Assembly: GCA_000482145.1 (NCBI GenBank)
Contig: AUXH01000455.1
Location: 1 to 15,778, forward strand
Direction of reading: 5' to 3'
Source: Strigomonas culicis
Taxonomy: Eukaryota > Euglenozoa > Kinetoplastea > Trypanosomatida > Trypanosomatidae
DNA length: 15,778 bases
Below the pieces are notes generated by a model. That model made no database searches. It worked only from the letters and a program-made list of their open reading frames with translations, and had not been told where the DNA came from. Below are positions 7,847-15,778 of the stretch, in pieces. Within the stretch, counting starts at the first letter, position 1. The number at the start of each line of letters is the position of its first letter. The translations under genes and the position numbers were made by a program.

Positions 7847-10800
7847 CTCAGCTTGCAGCCGCTGCTGCGCAGGTACATGCACGTGGTGCCGGGCACCGCG
7901 ACCTCCATCCCGGGCGCAACGTGGCTCGGCGGCGAAATGGAGTGCGCGAAGGAGCCGCCGCCCATCTTCGTGAAGCCGTGATGCGCGTGCGCGCACATGT
8001 CGAAGCAGCCCCGGCACAGTGAGTAGTCGCCGCACTCATTGCATTTGTAGCGCTCGTCGAAGAGGCGCGACTCCGCGTGCTGCGACGCGCAGGCGTCGCA
8101 GTAGCGGCGGTCCTTGGACGGGCTGATATAAAAGTGCGGCTGCTGCATCGGCAGCCGGATCGCCGGCTGCGTGCTGTTCGACGGCAGCAGCACCGCCGCG
8201 GCGTCCGTGTTGAAGAGGTGCACGAAGGGGTACAGCTTACAGGCCGGCAGGTTGTCGTAGACGAGCCCCAGCGAAATCTCGTGCGAGTTGACTGGCTTGC
8301 GGTAGGCGTGCATCGTCCCCGCCTCGCGGTTGATCTCCAGCCGGATGATGTCGCCGCTCACGATGATGCAGCGCGGGTCCGCCGCGATGGTGAAGTTCGC
8401 CGACGCGTGCAGGTGGCGCAGCCGCCACGGCGTGTCGTCCATGTCGTGCACCGCCCACACCTCCGGCGTCGCGCTGTTCAGCTCGCGCCGCTTCCAGTTG
8501 AAGGACTTGGAGCAGACGCCGAAGTAGTAGCCGCCGCCGAGGATCTGCCCGCTATGCCCGCGGATGAGCTGACAACGCAGGCTCACCGTGCCGGTCAGCG
8601 GGATGGACGGCTCCGCGATCGCGATGAAGGGCGTCGCGGCGTTCTTGGACTTGGAGGGCACGGTCGCGAGGCGGCCGCAGTACTGCGGCGACAGCGATAT
8701 CTCCGGGTGCGAGAGCGACGCGGAGAAGGTGTAGTCGACCGGCACCGGCAGCGCGCTCTTCGGCTGCGCGCACTCCTCGCCCTCCTTCAGCACCACCATG
8801 TAGTTCCCGACGCGGATGCCGTGAAAGAGAAAGTCCCAGTGGTCCTTCTCCTCGTCCGTGATGCGCTGCCGCTCGCCGAGCTCGCGCTGGCGCAGCGCCT
8901 CGATCGTGATGAGCGGCATGACGAGCCGCCGCGCGGCCTGCACCAGCTTCTCCACACACAGCGACAGGCCCTGCTGCGAGGCGGCCGACAGGCGCGCGTC
9001 GAAGGAGCACGTGATCTTTGCCTGCGCGGGGGTGCGCAAGTTGTACGTGTGCTCGTAGTTCGCCTCGTCGCCGATGGAGAACTTGCACCGCATGTCGTAG
9101 ATGCGCGAGACGGTGATGAACTGCACTTCGCCCGACGCGTTTCGGAGCTGGAGCACGCGCGGGTCGGGCACGCTGTTGAAGAGCGCGAGCGTGACCTTGG
9201 GGTGCCGCTCCGTCTGCAGCTCGTGGCAGATGTCGTTCGCGACGAGGTTCTGGAAGGGCTCCAGCGTCAGCATCGAGCGCAGCACGTCCACGGAGGCGGC
9301 CGACAGCAGCGTCGGGGCCGTGATGGGCGCCGTGATCTCGCCGGCGCTGATGACCGCCGCGGCGTCGTCGTTGTACAGCTGCACGAAGGGCACCAAGTCG
9401 ATGTCGGCCGGGATGTCGTTGAACAGCGTCTTGAGAAAGTCGTCCTCGCGGTAGAAGTCGATGCTGTGTGTGTCGCGGTTCACGACGACGCGAATGGTGT
9501 CCGAGTTACCGTACGTGCGCTGGAAGTTGTTCGGCTTCACGGTCGGGTTCGTCGCGTGCGGCAGCTGCGGCGTCGTGTCGTGCATCGCCCACACGATGGG
9601 CGGCTTCACCGCCTTCCAGCTCTGCGAGTTGCTCGTCGGGGAGAGCGGGCTGAGCCCGGCGATGGACACGCCGATGAAGTAGCCGCCCTTGAGTGAGTGG
9701 GCCTTGGACATGTTGCGGCGCGCCACCTTCACGGAGAAGGACACGACGCCCGTGCGCGGCAGGATGTTGCCCAGGACGATGCTGCGCTGCGAGCCGGGAA
9801 GCATCTGCGCGGTCTGCGTGCTCGTGATGGAGATGCTGCGCGAGTCGCACTCGCACCAGGAGGGCACGAACGGGATGAACTCCTTCGTGTCGGTGCCCTT
9901 GTTGGCGTGCGCAAAAAGGGCCCGCACGAGGTCGGCCGACGCCAGCTTGTCGTGCACCTCGTTCACGTGCGGGATGATGACGGGCAGCAGGCTGATGGTC
10001 GACATCTGGATGGAGTGCAGCGGCAGCAGCATCAGCACGGAGGCCGCGTCGAAGATCATGTCGCTCACGACCTCCGGCAGCGTCGTCGACTTCACCACGA
10101 TGCGGCGCATCGTCGCGATGAGCACCATGATGGAGCACTCCGCCACGTAGAAGATGACGGACTGCTTCACGCGCATGCCGGCCGCGTTGCAGGCGGTGCC
10201 GACGCCCACGTTCATGAGCGCGTGCGTCACCTTGTTCACGTTGCGGCAGACCACCTCGCAGCAGTTCGTCAAAAAGTGCCGCGCGCTCGTCTTGCGGCTC
10301 TCGTAGACCGCGCAGGCGCGCGCCGTAATGTAATGCAGCACCACCTCCGCGGTGGAGGCCACGCGGTACCACGTCGGGCCCTTCTGCAGCGCCAGCGTCG
10401 GGTGCAGCTGGCGGAAGTCGTAGTAGAACGCGGTCGTGCCGAAGTTGACGCAGACCTGGCTGCCCGACACCTCGTCGAAGCGGATGGACGGGAAGAGCTC
10501 GTCCACCGACTCCGGCACGTCGCCGACGTAGTAGAGGAACTTGCCGTTGAGCGTGAAGAAGACGGTGCGGTTCGTCGTCACGAGGCCGCAGCCGACGCAG
10601 TCGCCGGCGCCGAAGGACGGGAACATGGTTGCGTGCGTGGCGCCGGTGCTCTCGAAGACGTACTTGAAGCTCGACACCTTGCCGACGCTGAGCCCGACGT
10701 CCACCTTGCCGGTCCCGCTCAGCAGCTTCGTCTCGAAGTAGAAGGTGCGCGGCAAGCCGTCCTTCCAGACGAGCGGCCAGCCCTCGTCGGCGCGCAGCAG

Positions 10801-13800
10801 CGACGCGGTGCTGCTGTTCTTCTGGATGAAGATGCCCTCGTTCGAGCGCGACGTCTGGATGAGCGGGATCACGAAGGAGAAGTCGTTGGGGAAGATGCGG
10901 CTGAGCGAGGCCAGGTCTGCCGCGCCCATCAGCTCCGCCTTCGTCGTGCTCTCGTTCGAGTCCGAGATGTTCATCACGTCCTCGCGCCGCAGGCGGCCCG
11001 GGCTCGTCAGCGTGAGGTTGCACGTCGGCACGTTCAGCTGCCCCTCCAGGTAGCGCAGCACGTCCTTCTCCTGCCCGAAGTTGGCGTTGAGCATCTCGCA
11101 GTCCACCGCGTCCCACGGGTGGCACAGGATCGCGAGCAGCAGCATCGTCGCCTTGCCGTTCGCGGGCGTCTCCACCAGCACCTCCTGCGGCGGGATGTCC
11201 TTGGGCGGGCTGCCCAGCAGGAAGCCCTCGCAGCGCTCCAGCACCTCGTGGAAGGCCGTCCGCACCTTCATCTCCAGGTCGGCGCCGCAGCCGCCGAGGC
11301 AGTCCGTGAAGTGTGCGCCTGTGTCGACCGCCGCGAACTCCCACAGCACCTCCAGGATGGAGTGCACGATCCACTTGTACGCCGTCGCGTCCGAGTCCCG
11401 GTCGATCTCGAGCAGCTCCGAGAGCAGCGCGAGGCCGTGCTCGATGCGCAGCGCGGCGCGCGTGCGCTCGGCCATGATGCGCTCGAGCAGCTCCGGCGAC
11501 GTCTCGCGCGAGAGGAAGGCGCGCACCTGCTCCAGCGCGTCCGTCGAGACCGCGTTCTTCGCGGTGCTGCGGCGCAGGTTCACGTTCGACCCGCGCCGCT
11601 CGGAGATGGACCGCGAGCAGCTCGCGCTCAGCGACGCCTCGTGGCGCCGGTCGGACGACGTGCGGCGCAGGTAGGGCGCGTCGGGGTCGTGGTCGTACAC
11701 AACGGACTCGACGACCCACGTGGCGAGGCTCAGCAGCAGCGTGCGCGTGCGGTCGCGGCTCGGCCCCTGCAGCCGGCTGCCCCACTCGCTGCTGAACCAC
11801 CGCAGCTTGAGCTCGTCCTCCGCCTGCTGCACCGTGCCGCCGCAGTGCACGAGGATCGCCAGGATCGCCTGGATGGCCGGCTTCATGGACGGCACGATGC
11901 TGTTGTGCATGTTGTGGCACACCTGGTCCACGAACTCGCGCCCGTCCTCCGTGCCGCTGAGGATCTCCGAGCCGAAAGAGGCGCTGCGCTCGCGGTTGGG
12001 GAGGTCGATGCCGTGCCGCTGCAGCACCTCCGACACGAGACCGCTCCGCAGCAGCGGCACGAAGCCCACCTCGTTCGACTTGGGCCGCTCGCAGAGGTAC
12101 CGGCTGTACTGGACAAGAAGGTGGCGCACCGTCCGCCGGAACAGCGAGATCCACGACACGTCGAGCACAAAGTCGTACTGCGCCACCGTCGTGAAGGTGT
12201 TCTCGCCGACGCCGAAGAAGACGAGCGCGCCGCCGTTGATCTTGAGGAAGGTCTCCGCGCTCATCGTGCTGCGCTCCGGCATCTTATCGCCGAGCTTCGC
12301 GTGCAGCACGTCGAGCGACGGCGTCGTGCTCTCCTTGTACACGGCCACGCTCGTCGCGCGGCTGAAGTCGAGCATGAAGCGCCACATGCGCGAGGCGTCC
12401 TTGTGCGGCGGGTACACGTCCCACGCCTCGCGCGTCGCGAAGGTGATGCGCTCCTTCTTCGCCGGGCCGTCGTGGCGGATGCGGCGCAGCAGCCCGGTCA
12501 GCCCGCGCTCGACCTCCGCCGTCACGACGGACGGACACTTCTCCGACACGAGCACGAGCAGCGGCAGCAACCCCGCGTGGTAGACGGTGCGCCGCATCTC
12601 GGGCAGCACGGTCGTCAGGTGGCGGCTCGCGAAGTCGATGAAGACGCACAGGATGGCGGAGATCTCGTCCAGCTGGTTGCTCGACTGCAGCGCGCACACG
12701 CAGGAGATCACGAACCAGAAGAGCAGCTCCGTCACGGGATGCTCCATCTGGCCGGAGGTCGACTCCTCGTGCGCGATGCGGAGGAGGTGCTGTGCGGTCT
12801 GCACGAGGTCGGCCGAGCCGCTCGCCACCATGTGGCTGACCGCGGGGTACAGCGAGTCCTTCGACATGTAGCGGATCAGCAGCTTCACGTTTGACTCCAG
12901 GTGCAGGTTGGCAAGAATGTTTGCCTTGTACGGGATGGTCAGCGACTTGAGCGTCACCGCGCCCTCCAGCTCCTCCGCCGCTGTGCGGATCATCTTCTCC
13001 GCGAACAGCTGTTTGAGCTGCTTGCAGGACGCGAGGAGCGAGTTGGCGATGCGCGAGATGCGCTCCTCGTCGGCCGAGACGAGCTTGCGGAAGTGCACGA
13101 GCGTCAGCGACAGCATGGACAGCACCTTCAGCTTGTGCGTGTTGGGCTTGATGTCGCGCAGCGAGCTCTCCAGCGTCGAGAGGTTGGAGAAGGAGAGCGC
13201 CGTGTTCTCGAAGGCGATGCGCTGCAGCTCCGTGCTGTCGATGTAGACGCGCTTGTACATCTCGTGCAGCATCCACTCCGTCGTCTCGGCGGGGCTGCCG
13301 CACTGCAGCAGGCCGTTCATCGCGAGCTCGTTCTCCTTGCCACGCTTCGTGAAGAGCCGCACGCGGCTGAAGGTGGAGAAGCGCTGCTGGAACACAAAGA
13401 GGTCGGACTCGTCCAGCGTGATGGAGTAGAGGTTCTCGGCGCACGACCGGGGGCAGCGGTAGACGCGGATGATCGTGTTGGACGCCCGCTCCACCTCGGC
13501 GACGATGTCGTCGGCGCCCTTGTGCGAGGAGGGCAGGATGATGTACAGCCGGAAGGCGCTCGTCAGGACCCGGCCCTCGTAGAGCAGCTTCTGGTTGAGC
13601 CGCACGCTGGGCTCGCGCGCCGCGGTGTTGTACGGCACCGTCACCTTCTCGTCCCACACGAAGAGCGTCTCCGGGATGGAGTAGCACTGGCCGGCCACGG
13701 TCTCCTTCACCCACATGCCCTCCCCCTCGTCGAAGGGCAGGTGGAAGAGCCCCTTCCCGTTGCTTTCCTGCCACTTTTCCGCGTAGTGCCCGGTGCCGGC

Positions 13801-15588
13801 CGTCGTGTCGTTCTGCGTCGTCCAGACGGCGAGGGAGCCGATGTGGCCGCCACCGCTGATGCACGCGACGGACAGGATGTTGATCGACTTGGACTGGCAG
13901 TAGCGGGTGCCGCGCAGCTCCACCGGGGTCGCGTTGACACTCAGGTTCCAGATGCCCTTGGACCAGCGCGCGCTCAGCAGCAGCCACGGCGCGGTGGAGG
14001 GCACGACGCCGTAGCACGAGGAGCCGCCCTGCGTCAGCGTCACGACGTCGTGCTCGACGGAGACCGCCATGGTGCCGTTGTCGGACACGATGGACACGAG
14101 CGTGCCGTAGAAGTCCTCGTAGATGTGGGCCGTCACCGTGAAGTACTCCACCTTCTCGCGGTTGAGGTCCGGGAGCGAGACGAGGCACTCCTCGTTGTTC
14201 TGGAAGAGGAAGAGCGAGCGCGAGTGGCCGAAGGGCAGGTAGGGGGGCAGCAGGCCCTCGAGCGAGCTGTCGGCCTCGCGGTAGTTCAGCGGCACGCTGA
14301 CCTCCGTGACGTGCTCCTCCTCCCCGGTCAGGCTCAGCGGGAAGACGGCGTGCTTCCCCTGGAAGTCCGTGCAGATGATGTGCTGCGAGTCGTCCGAGAA
14401 GATCATGTTCCAGTAGTTCTTGCCCATGTTCGCGATCTCGCGCTCCGCGGTGGACAGCCCGGTGTTGATGTCGAAGACGGCCAGCCCGTGCGAGGTTGCG
14501 ACCGCCATGTACTGGCCCGTCGGGTTCACACAAAAGCACTGCACGCTTGCGCCCTCGTGCAGCGCGATCTGCATCTTCAGGGGGTCCTCCTGGTAGCAGT
14601 CGACGGGGGAGATGGTGGGCGAGTGCGCGACCGCGCTGAAGCTAAACGTGTCGAGTATGTCCTTCGCGTGCGGCACCTTCAGCGGCACGATGCTCGACAC
14701 GTTTGTGTTGAAGTGTTCGAGGATCTGCAGGTACGCCAGCACTTCCTGCACGTTGCCCCGGGAGCACACGATGAGCCCGAGCAGCGAACACAGGTAGCGC
14801 TTGTTGTTCACCGGGTAGTCGTCGTTCAGGTACGTCTTGACGTCGCGCAGCGTCGTGTTCACAACGTCGGCGGCGATGCCCCTGGCGATCTGAGGGGCGG
14901 CCTTCAGCTTGCGGAAGAGCACCTGTATGCTCTTGATCGTCAGCGACTGGATCTGCGTCAGGGCGATGGAGACGGAGAGGTCGTCGGGGGTGTACAGCAT
15001 GTGGGCCTCGTCCGCCGCCGCGTCGAGGTCCTCCTCGGCGGAGCTCGCGGCGCCGCTCGACGGGCACGGCGGCGCGTTGGACGGCACCTCCAGCGCCTGG
15101 CTCGCCGTCGCGTTGATGAAGACCTCGGCCACGTCGTTCACCACGTGGCGGTAAATGTCGAAGGGGTTCGGGTCCTCCTTGATGCTGCTGTACGCCGTCG
15201 CGAGCCCGCGCACGTGCTGCGCGACGGCGTCCATGTTGGTCACCTCGTTGCTGTCGTAGTCCGGCGGCGCGGAGGGGAACGGGAACGTGAGCTCGCTGCG
15301 GCGCTGCTGCTGCAGCTTGTAGGAGCGGTACCCTTTGCCGTACAGCTGCGGAAAGGACAGCTCGTACACGGCGAGGGCGTTGCTCTCGTCCTCATTCGGG
15401 TTCTGGAAGTAGATGGTGCCCTTGTCGAACGGGCTCGACGTGACGTACTTGGCGCTGTAGGTGGTCGAGCGGAAGGGCAGCGCCTCGCTCGTCTGGTTGC
15501 TGTACGGGTCCGGGGCCAGCAGACTGATGGTGGACTGCGGCGTCGTGCCCTCCTGGACGGGATTGACCCACTCGATGTCCTCAAACAT
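7834..15588 (-). CDS. giant WD-like/SPRY/ZZ protein (probable N-terminal part of the HECT ligase)
   Basis: This 2584-residue protein has the make-up of a substrate-binding arm. Residues 340-420 look WD-like (CFCVNPTGQYMAVATSHGLAVFDI). Residues 535-600 resemble a jelly-roll/LamG-type sheet, and 770-1500 are largely helical with a Ser/Arg-rich linker at 1305-1345. A typical SPRY domain lies at 1598-1725 (TFYFETKLLSG, VFFTLNGKFL, VCVNFG). Two mutually similar SPRY-like modules follow at 1935-2082 and 2316-2470. A ZZ zinc finger ends the fold at 2496-2542, with C2497, C2500, C2516, C2519, C2525, C2528, H2534 and H2537 as likely ligands. ZZ and SPRY modules bind peptides or proteins, so on its own it would be a scaffold lacking catalysis. 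The SPRY/HECT frame follows immediately with a four-base overlap, and I infer one ancestral gene of about 4,120 residues. The start at 15588 is the first ATG after the likely acceptor; the next in-frame Met is residue 119. The stop is TGA. Confidence 0.85.
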   Translation of the reverse strand: MFEDIEWVNPVQEGTTPQSTISLLAPDPYSNQTSEALPFRSTTYSAKYVTSSPFDKGTIYFQNPNEDESNALAVYELSFPQLYGKGYRSYKLQQQRRSELTFPFPSAPPDYDSNEVTNMDAVAQHVRGLATAYSSIKEDPNPFDIYRHVVNDVAEVFINATASQALEVPSNAPPCPSSGAASSAEEDLDAAADEAHMLYTPDDLSVSIALTQIQSLTIKSIQVLFRKLKAAPQIARGIAADVVNTTLRDVKTYLNDDYPVNNKRYLCSLLGLIVCSRGNVQEVLAYLQILEHFNTNVSSIVPLKVPHAKDILDTFSFSAVAHSPTISPVDCYQEDPLKMQIALHEGASVQCFCVNPTGQYMAVATSHGLAVFDINTGLSTAEREIANMGKNYWNMIFSDDSQHIICTDFQGKHAVFPLSLTGEEEHVTEVSVPLNYREADSSLEGLLPPYLPFGHSRSLFLFQNNEECLVSLPDLNREKVEYFTVTAHIYEDFYGTLVSIVSDNGTMAVSVEHDVVTLTQGGSSCYGVVPSTAPWLLLSARWSKGIWNLSVNATPVELRGTRYCQSKSINILSVACISGGGHIGSLAVWTTQNDTTAGTGHYAEKWQESNGKGLFHLPFDEGEGMWVKETVAGQCYSIPETLFVWDEKVTVPYNTAAREPSVRLNQKLLYEGRVLTSAFRLYIILPSSHKGADDIVAEVERASNTIIRVYRCPRSCAENLYSITLDESDLFVFQQRFSTFSRVRLFTKRGKENELAMNGLLQCGSPAETTEWMLHEMYKRVYIDSTELQRIAFENTALSFSNLSTLESSLRDIKPNTHKLKVLSMLSLTLVHFRKLVSADEERISRIANSLLASCKQLKQLFAEKMIRTAAEELEGAVTLKSLTIPYKANILANLHLESNVKLLIRYMSKDSLYPAVSHMVASGSADLVQTAQHLLRIAHEESTSGQMEHPVTELLFWFVISCVCALQSSNQLDEISAILCVFIDFASRHLTTVLPEMRRTVYHAGLLPLLVLVSEKCPSVVTAEVERGLTGLLRRIRHDGPAKKERITFATREAWDVYPPHKDASRMWRFMLDFSRATSVAVYKESTTPSLDVLHAKLGDKMPERSTMSAETFLKINGGALVFFGVGENTFTTVAQYDFVLDVSWISLFRRTVRHLLVQYSRYLCERPKSNEVGFVPLLRSGLVSEVLQRHGIDLPNRERSASFGSEILSGTEDGREFVDQVCHNMHNSIVPSMKPAIQAILAILVHCGGTVQQAEDELKLRWFSSEWGSRLQGPSRDRTRTLLLSLATWVVESVVYDHDPDAPYLRRTSSDRRHEASLSASCSRSISERRGSNVNLRRSTAKNAVSTDALEQVRAFLSRETSPELLERIMAERTRAALRIEHGLALLSELLEIDRDSDATAYKWIVHSILEVLWEFAAVDTGAHFTDCLGGCGADLEMKVRTAFHEVLERCEGFLLGSPPKDIPPQEVLVETPANGKATMLLLAILCHPWDAVDCEMLNANFGQEKDVLRYLEGQLNVPTCNLTLTSPGRLRREDVMNISDSNESTTKAELMGAADLASLSRIFPNDFSFVIPLIQTSRSNEGIFIQKNSSTASLLRADEGWPLVWKDGLPRTFYFETKLLSGTGKVDVGLSVGKVSSFKYVFESTGATHATMFPSFGAGDCVGCGLVTTNRTVFFTLNGKFLYYVGDVPESVDELFPSIRFDEVSGSQVCVNFGTTAFYYDFRQLHPTLALQKGPTWYRVASTAEVVLHYITARACAVYESRKTSARHFLTNCCEVVCRNVNKVTHALMNVGVGTACNAAGMRVKQSVIFYVAECSIMVLIATMRRIVVKSTTLPEVVSDMIFDAASVLMLLPLHSIQMSTISLLPVIIPHVNEVHDKLASADLVRALFAHANKGTDTKEFIPFVPSWCECDSRSISITSTQTAQMLPGSQRSIVLGNILPRTGVVSFSVKVARRNMSKAHSLKGGYFIGVSIAGLSPLSPTSNSQSWKAVKPPIVWAMHDTTPQLPHATNPTVKPNNFQRTYGNSDTIRVVVNRDTHSIDFYREDDFLKTLFNDIPADIDLVPFVQLYNDDAAAVISAGEITAPITAPTLLSAASVDVLRSMLTLEPFQNLVANDICHELQTERHPKVTLALFNSVPDPRVLQLRNASGEVQFITVSRIYDMRCKFSIGDEANYEHTYNLRTPAQAKITCSFDARLSAASQQGLSLCVEKLVQAARRLVMPLITIEALRQRELGERQRITDEEKDHWDFLFHGIRVGNYMVVLKEGEECAQPKSALPVPVDYTFSASLSHPEISLSPQYCGRLATVPSKSKNAATPFIAIAEPSIPLTGTVSLRCQLIRGHSGQILGGGYYFGVCSKSFNWKRRELNSATPEVWAVHDMDDTPWRLRHLHASANFTIAADPRCIIVSGDIIRLEINREAGTMHAYRKPVNSHEISLGLVYDNLPACKLYPFVHLFNTDAAAVLLPSNSTQPAIRLPMQQPHFYISPSKDRRYCDACASQHAESRLFDERYKCNECGDYSLCRGCFDMCAHAHHGFTKMGGGSFAHSISPPSHVAPGMEVAVPGTTCMYLRSSGCKLSERT
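7963..8106 (-). other. ZZ-type zinc finger (domain within the giant frame)
   Basis: Residues 2495-2542 match the ZZ pattern: CDAC, then RYKCNEC, then DYSLCRGC, then a HAHH segment ahead of GFTKM. It binds two zinc ions in known families and usually recognises short peptides such as histone tails or N-degrons. Which ligand it binds here cannot be seen. Confidence 0.88.
8179..8643 (-). repeat. SPRY-like module, copy 2 of a duplicated pair
   Basis: Residues 2316-2470 pair with the module at residues 1935-2082 and lie directly before the ZZ finger. The shared ending FVxLxNxDAAAV is the most striking signature. The domain type is inferred from strand pattern and from the EVWAVHD / RLEINRE / YPFVHLF order typical of SPRY folds. 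Confidence 0.72.
9343..9786 (-). repeat. SPRY-like module, copy 1 of a duplicated pair
   Basis: Residues 1935-2082 share an ordered set of motifs with copy 2 (2316-2470): GGYFIGVS against GGYYFGVC, VWAMHDTTP against VWAVHDMDDTP, DTIRVVVNRD against DIIRLEINRE, and VPFVQLYNDDAAAVI against YPFVHLFNTDAAAVL. They look like an old internal duplication of a beta-sandwich module. The nucleotide sequences are no longer obviously identical. Confidence 0.75.
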
Positions 15589-15590
15589 AT

Positions 15591-15628
15591 CTATCGACAG
15601 AAGTGGGAAGAAAAAAATAGAGAGAGAG
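15591..15628 (-). promoter_or_regulatory. predicted trans-splice acceptor of the giant gene
   Basis: On the minus strand 15628-15601 is a CT-rich and T-rich tract broken by single A residues. The first AG after it is at 15592-15591, which leaves only two bases before the ATG at 15588. An AG at 15630-15629, ahead of the tract, would give a 40-base leader but lacks a good tract of its own upstream. Confidence 0.5.
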
Positions 15629-15737
15629 CTAATACACGATTTTTCTTTTGTTATTTGTTTCCTTAATCTGTCTTTGCTTCTTCAATTTTTTCAGTTTTTG
15701 AATGGTTGCACAATAAAAACTGTATGAGACTACTATG

Positions 15738-15740
<3 letters not shown>

Positions 15741-15772
<32 letters not shown>
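15741..15772. repeat. (AT)16 microsatellite
   Basis: A perfect 32-base AT dinucleotide run lies in the AT-rich spacer upstream of the giant gene, near the window edge. It is simple-sequence DNA prone to length variation and assembly breaks. Confidence 0.95.
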
Positions 15773-15774
<2 letters not shown>

Positions 15775-15778
15775 CTTA

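Noticed and set aside
7834..7850. Programmed minus-one ribosomal frameshift site
   Set aside because: The net shift has the right sign, but no X_XXY_YYZ heptamer or homopolymer slip site lies in the short window open in both frames.
9506..14539. Same-strand shifted frames of 882 and 751 codons inside the giant gene
   Set aside because: They are Arg/Ala/Gly-rich shadows in the neighbouring frame. It is the same frame phase that the HECT gene uses downstream, but it holds no domains here, so they do not indicate an extended HECT frame.
9697..15666. Two long plus-strand open frames (9697-12894 and 12901-15666) opposite the giant gene
   Set aside because: Same biased composition and no recognisable motifs. 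They run antisense to a frame with clear SPRY and WD-like sequence. Stop codons are rare here because of high GC.

Overview
The window reads as nuclear DNA of a kinetoplastid, most likely a trypanosomatid. Four lines of evidence support this. All coding sequence lies on one strand (minus) with no introns. GC-rich genes are separated by visibly AT-rich spacers. Spacers upstream of genes carry long polypyrimidine tracts followed by an AG, as expected for spliced-leader trans-splicing of a polycistronic transcript. The ubiquitin has the TIALEVE segment and the E52/A57 pair typical of kinetoplastids. The genus cannot be fixed from the sequence.

In transcription order (high to low coordinates) the layout is as follows. 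An AT-rich upstream spacer with an (AT)16 run lies at 15589-15778. A 2584-residue protein (15588-7834) carries a WD-like region, SPRY-type modules and a C-terminal ZZ zinc finger. A 1535-residue HECT ubiquitin ligase with SPRY modules (7837-3230) follows, overlapping the first frame by four bases (ATGA). A 766-base spacer comes next, then a mitochondrial NDUFAF6-like squalene/phytoene-synthase-fold protein (2463-736), a 498-base spacer, and the start of a polyubiquitin gene (237-1, running off the window).

The two large frames look like the N- and C-terminal parts of one giant E3 ubiquitin ligase of about 4,120 residues (WD-like, SPRY array, ZZ, SPRY, SPRY, HECT). It recalls animal HERC1 (SPRY, WD, HECT) and HERC2 (ZZ, HECT), but I see no RCC1 repeats. 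No trans-splice acceptor is visible at the junction. Both frames close within 13 bases of each other, and the split sits at the edge of a SPRY-like module. Either the gene carries a small frameshift (real or an assembly error), or this is a coupled two-frame arrangement, which would be very unusual in a trans-splicing organism. This junction is the best candidate for something new.

Functionally, the window links ubiquitin supply (polyubiquitin) and ubiquitin transfer (HECT ligase) in one gene cluster, with a respiratory-chain assembly factor between them. Because kinetoplastid polycistrons are usually not functional operons, the co-location is noted without inferring co-regulation.
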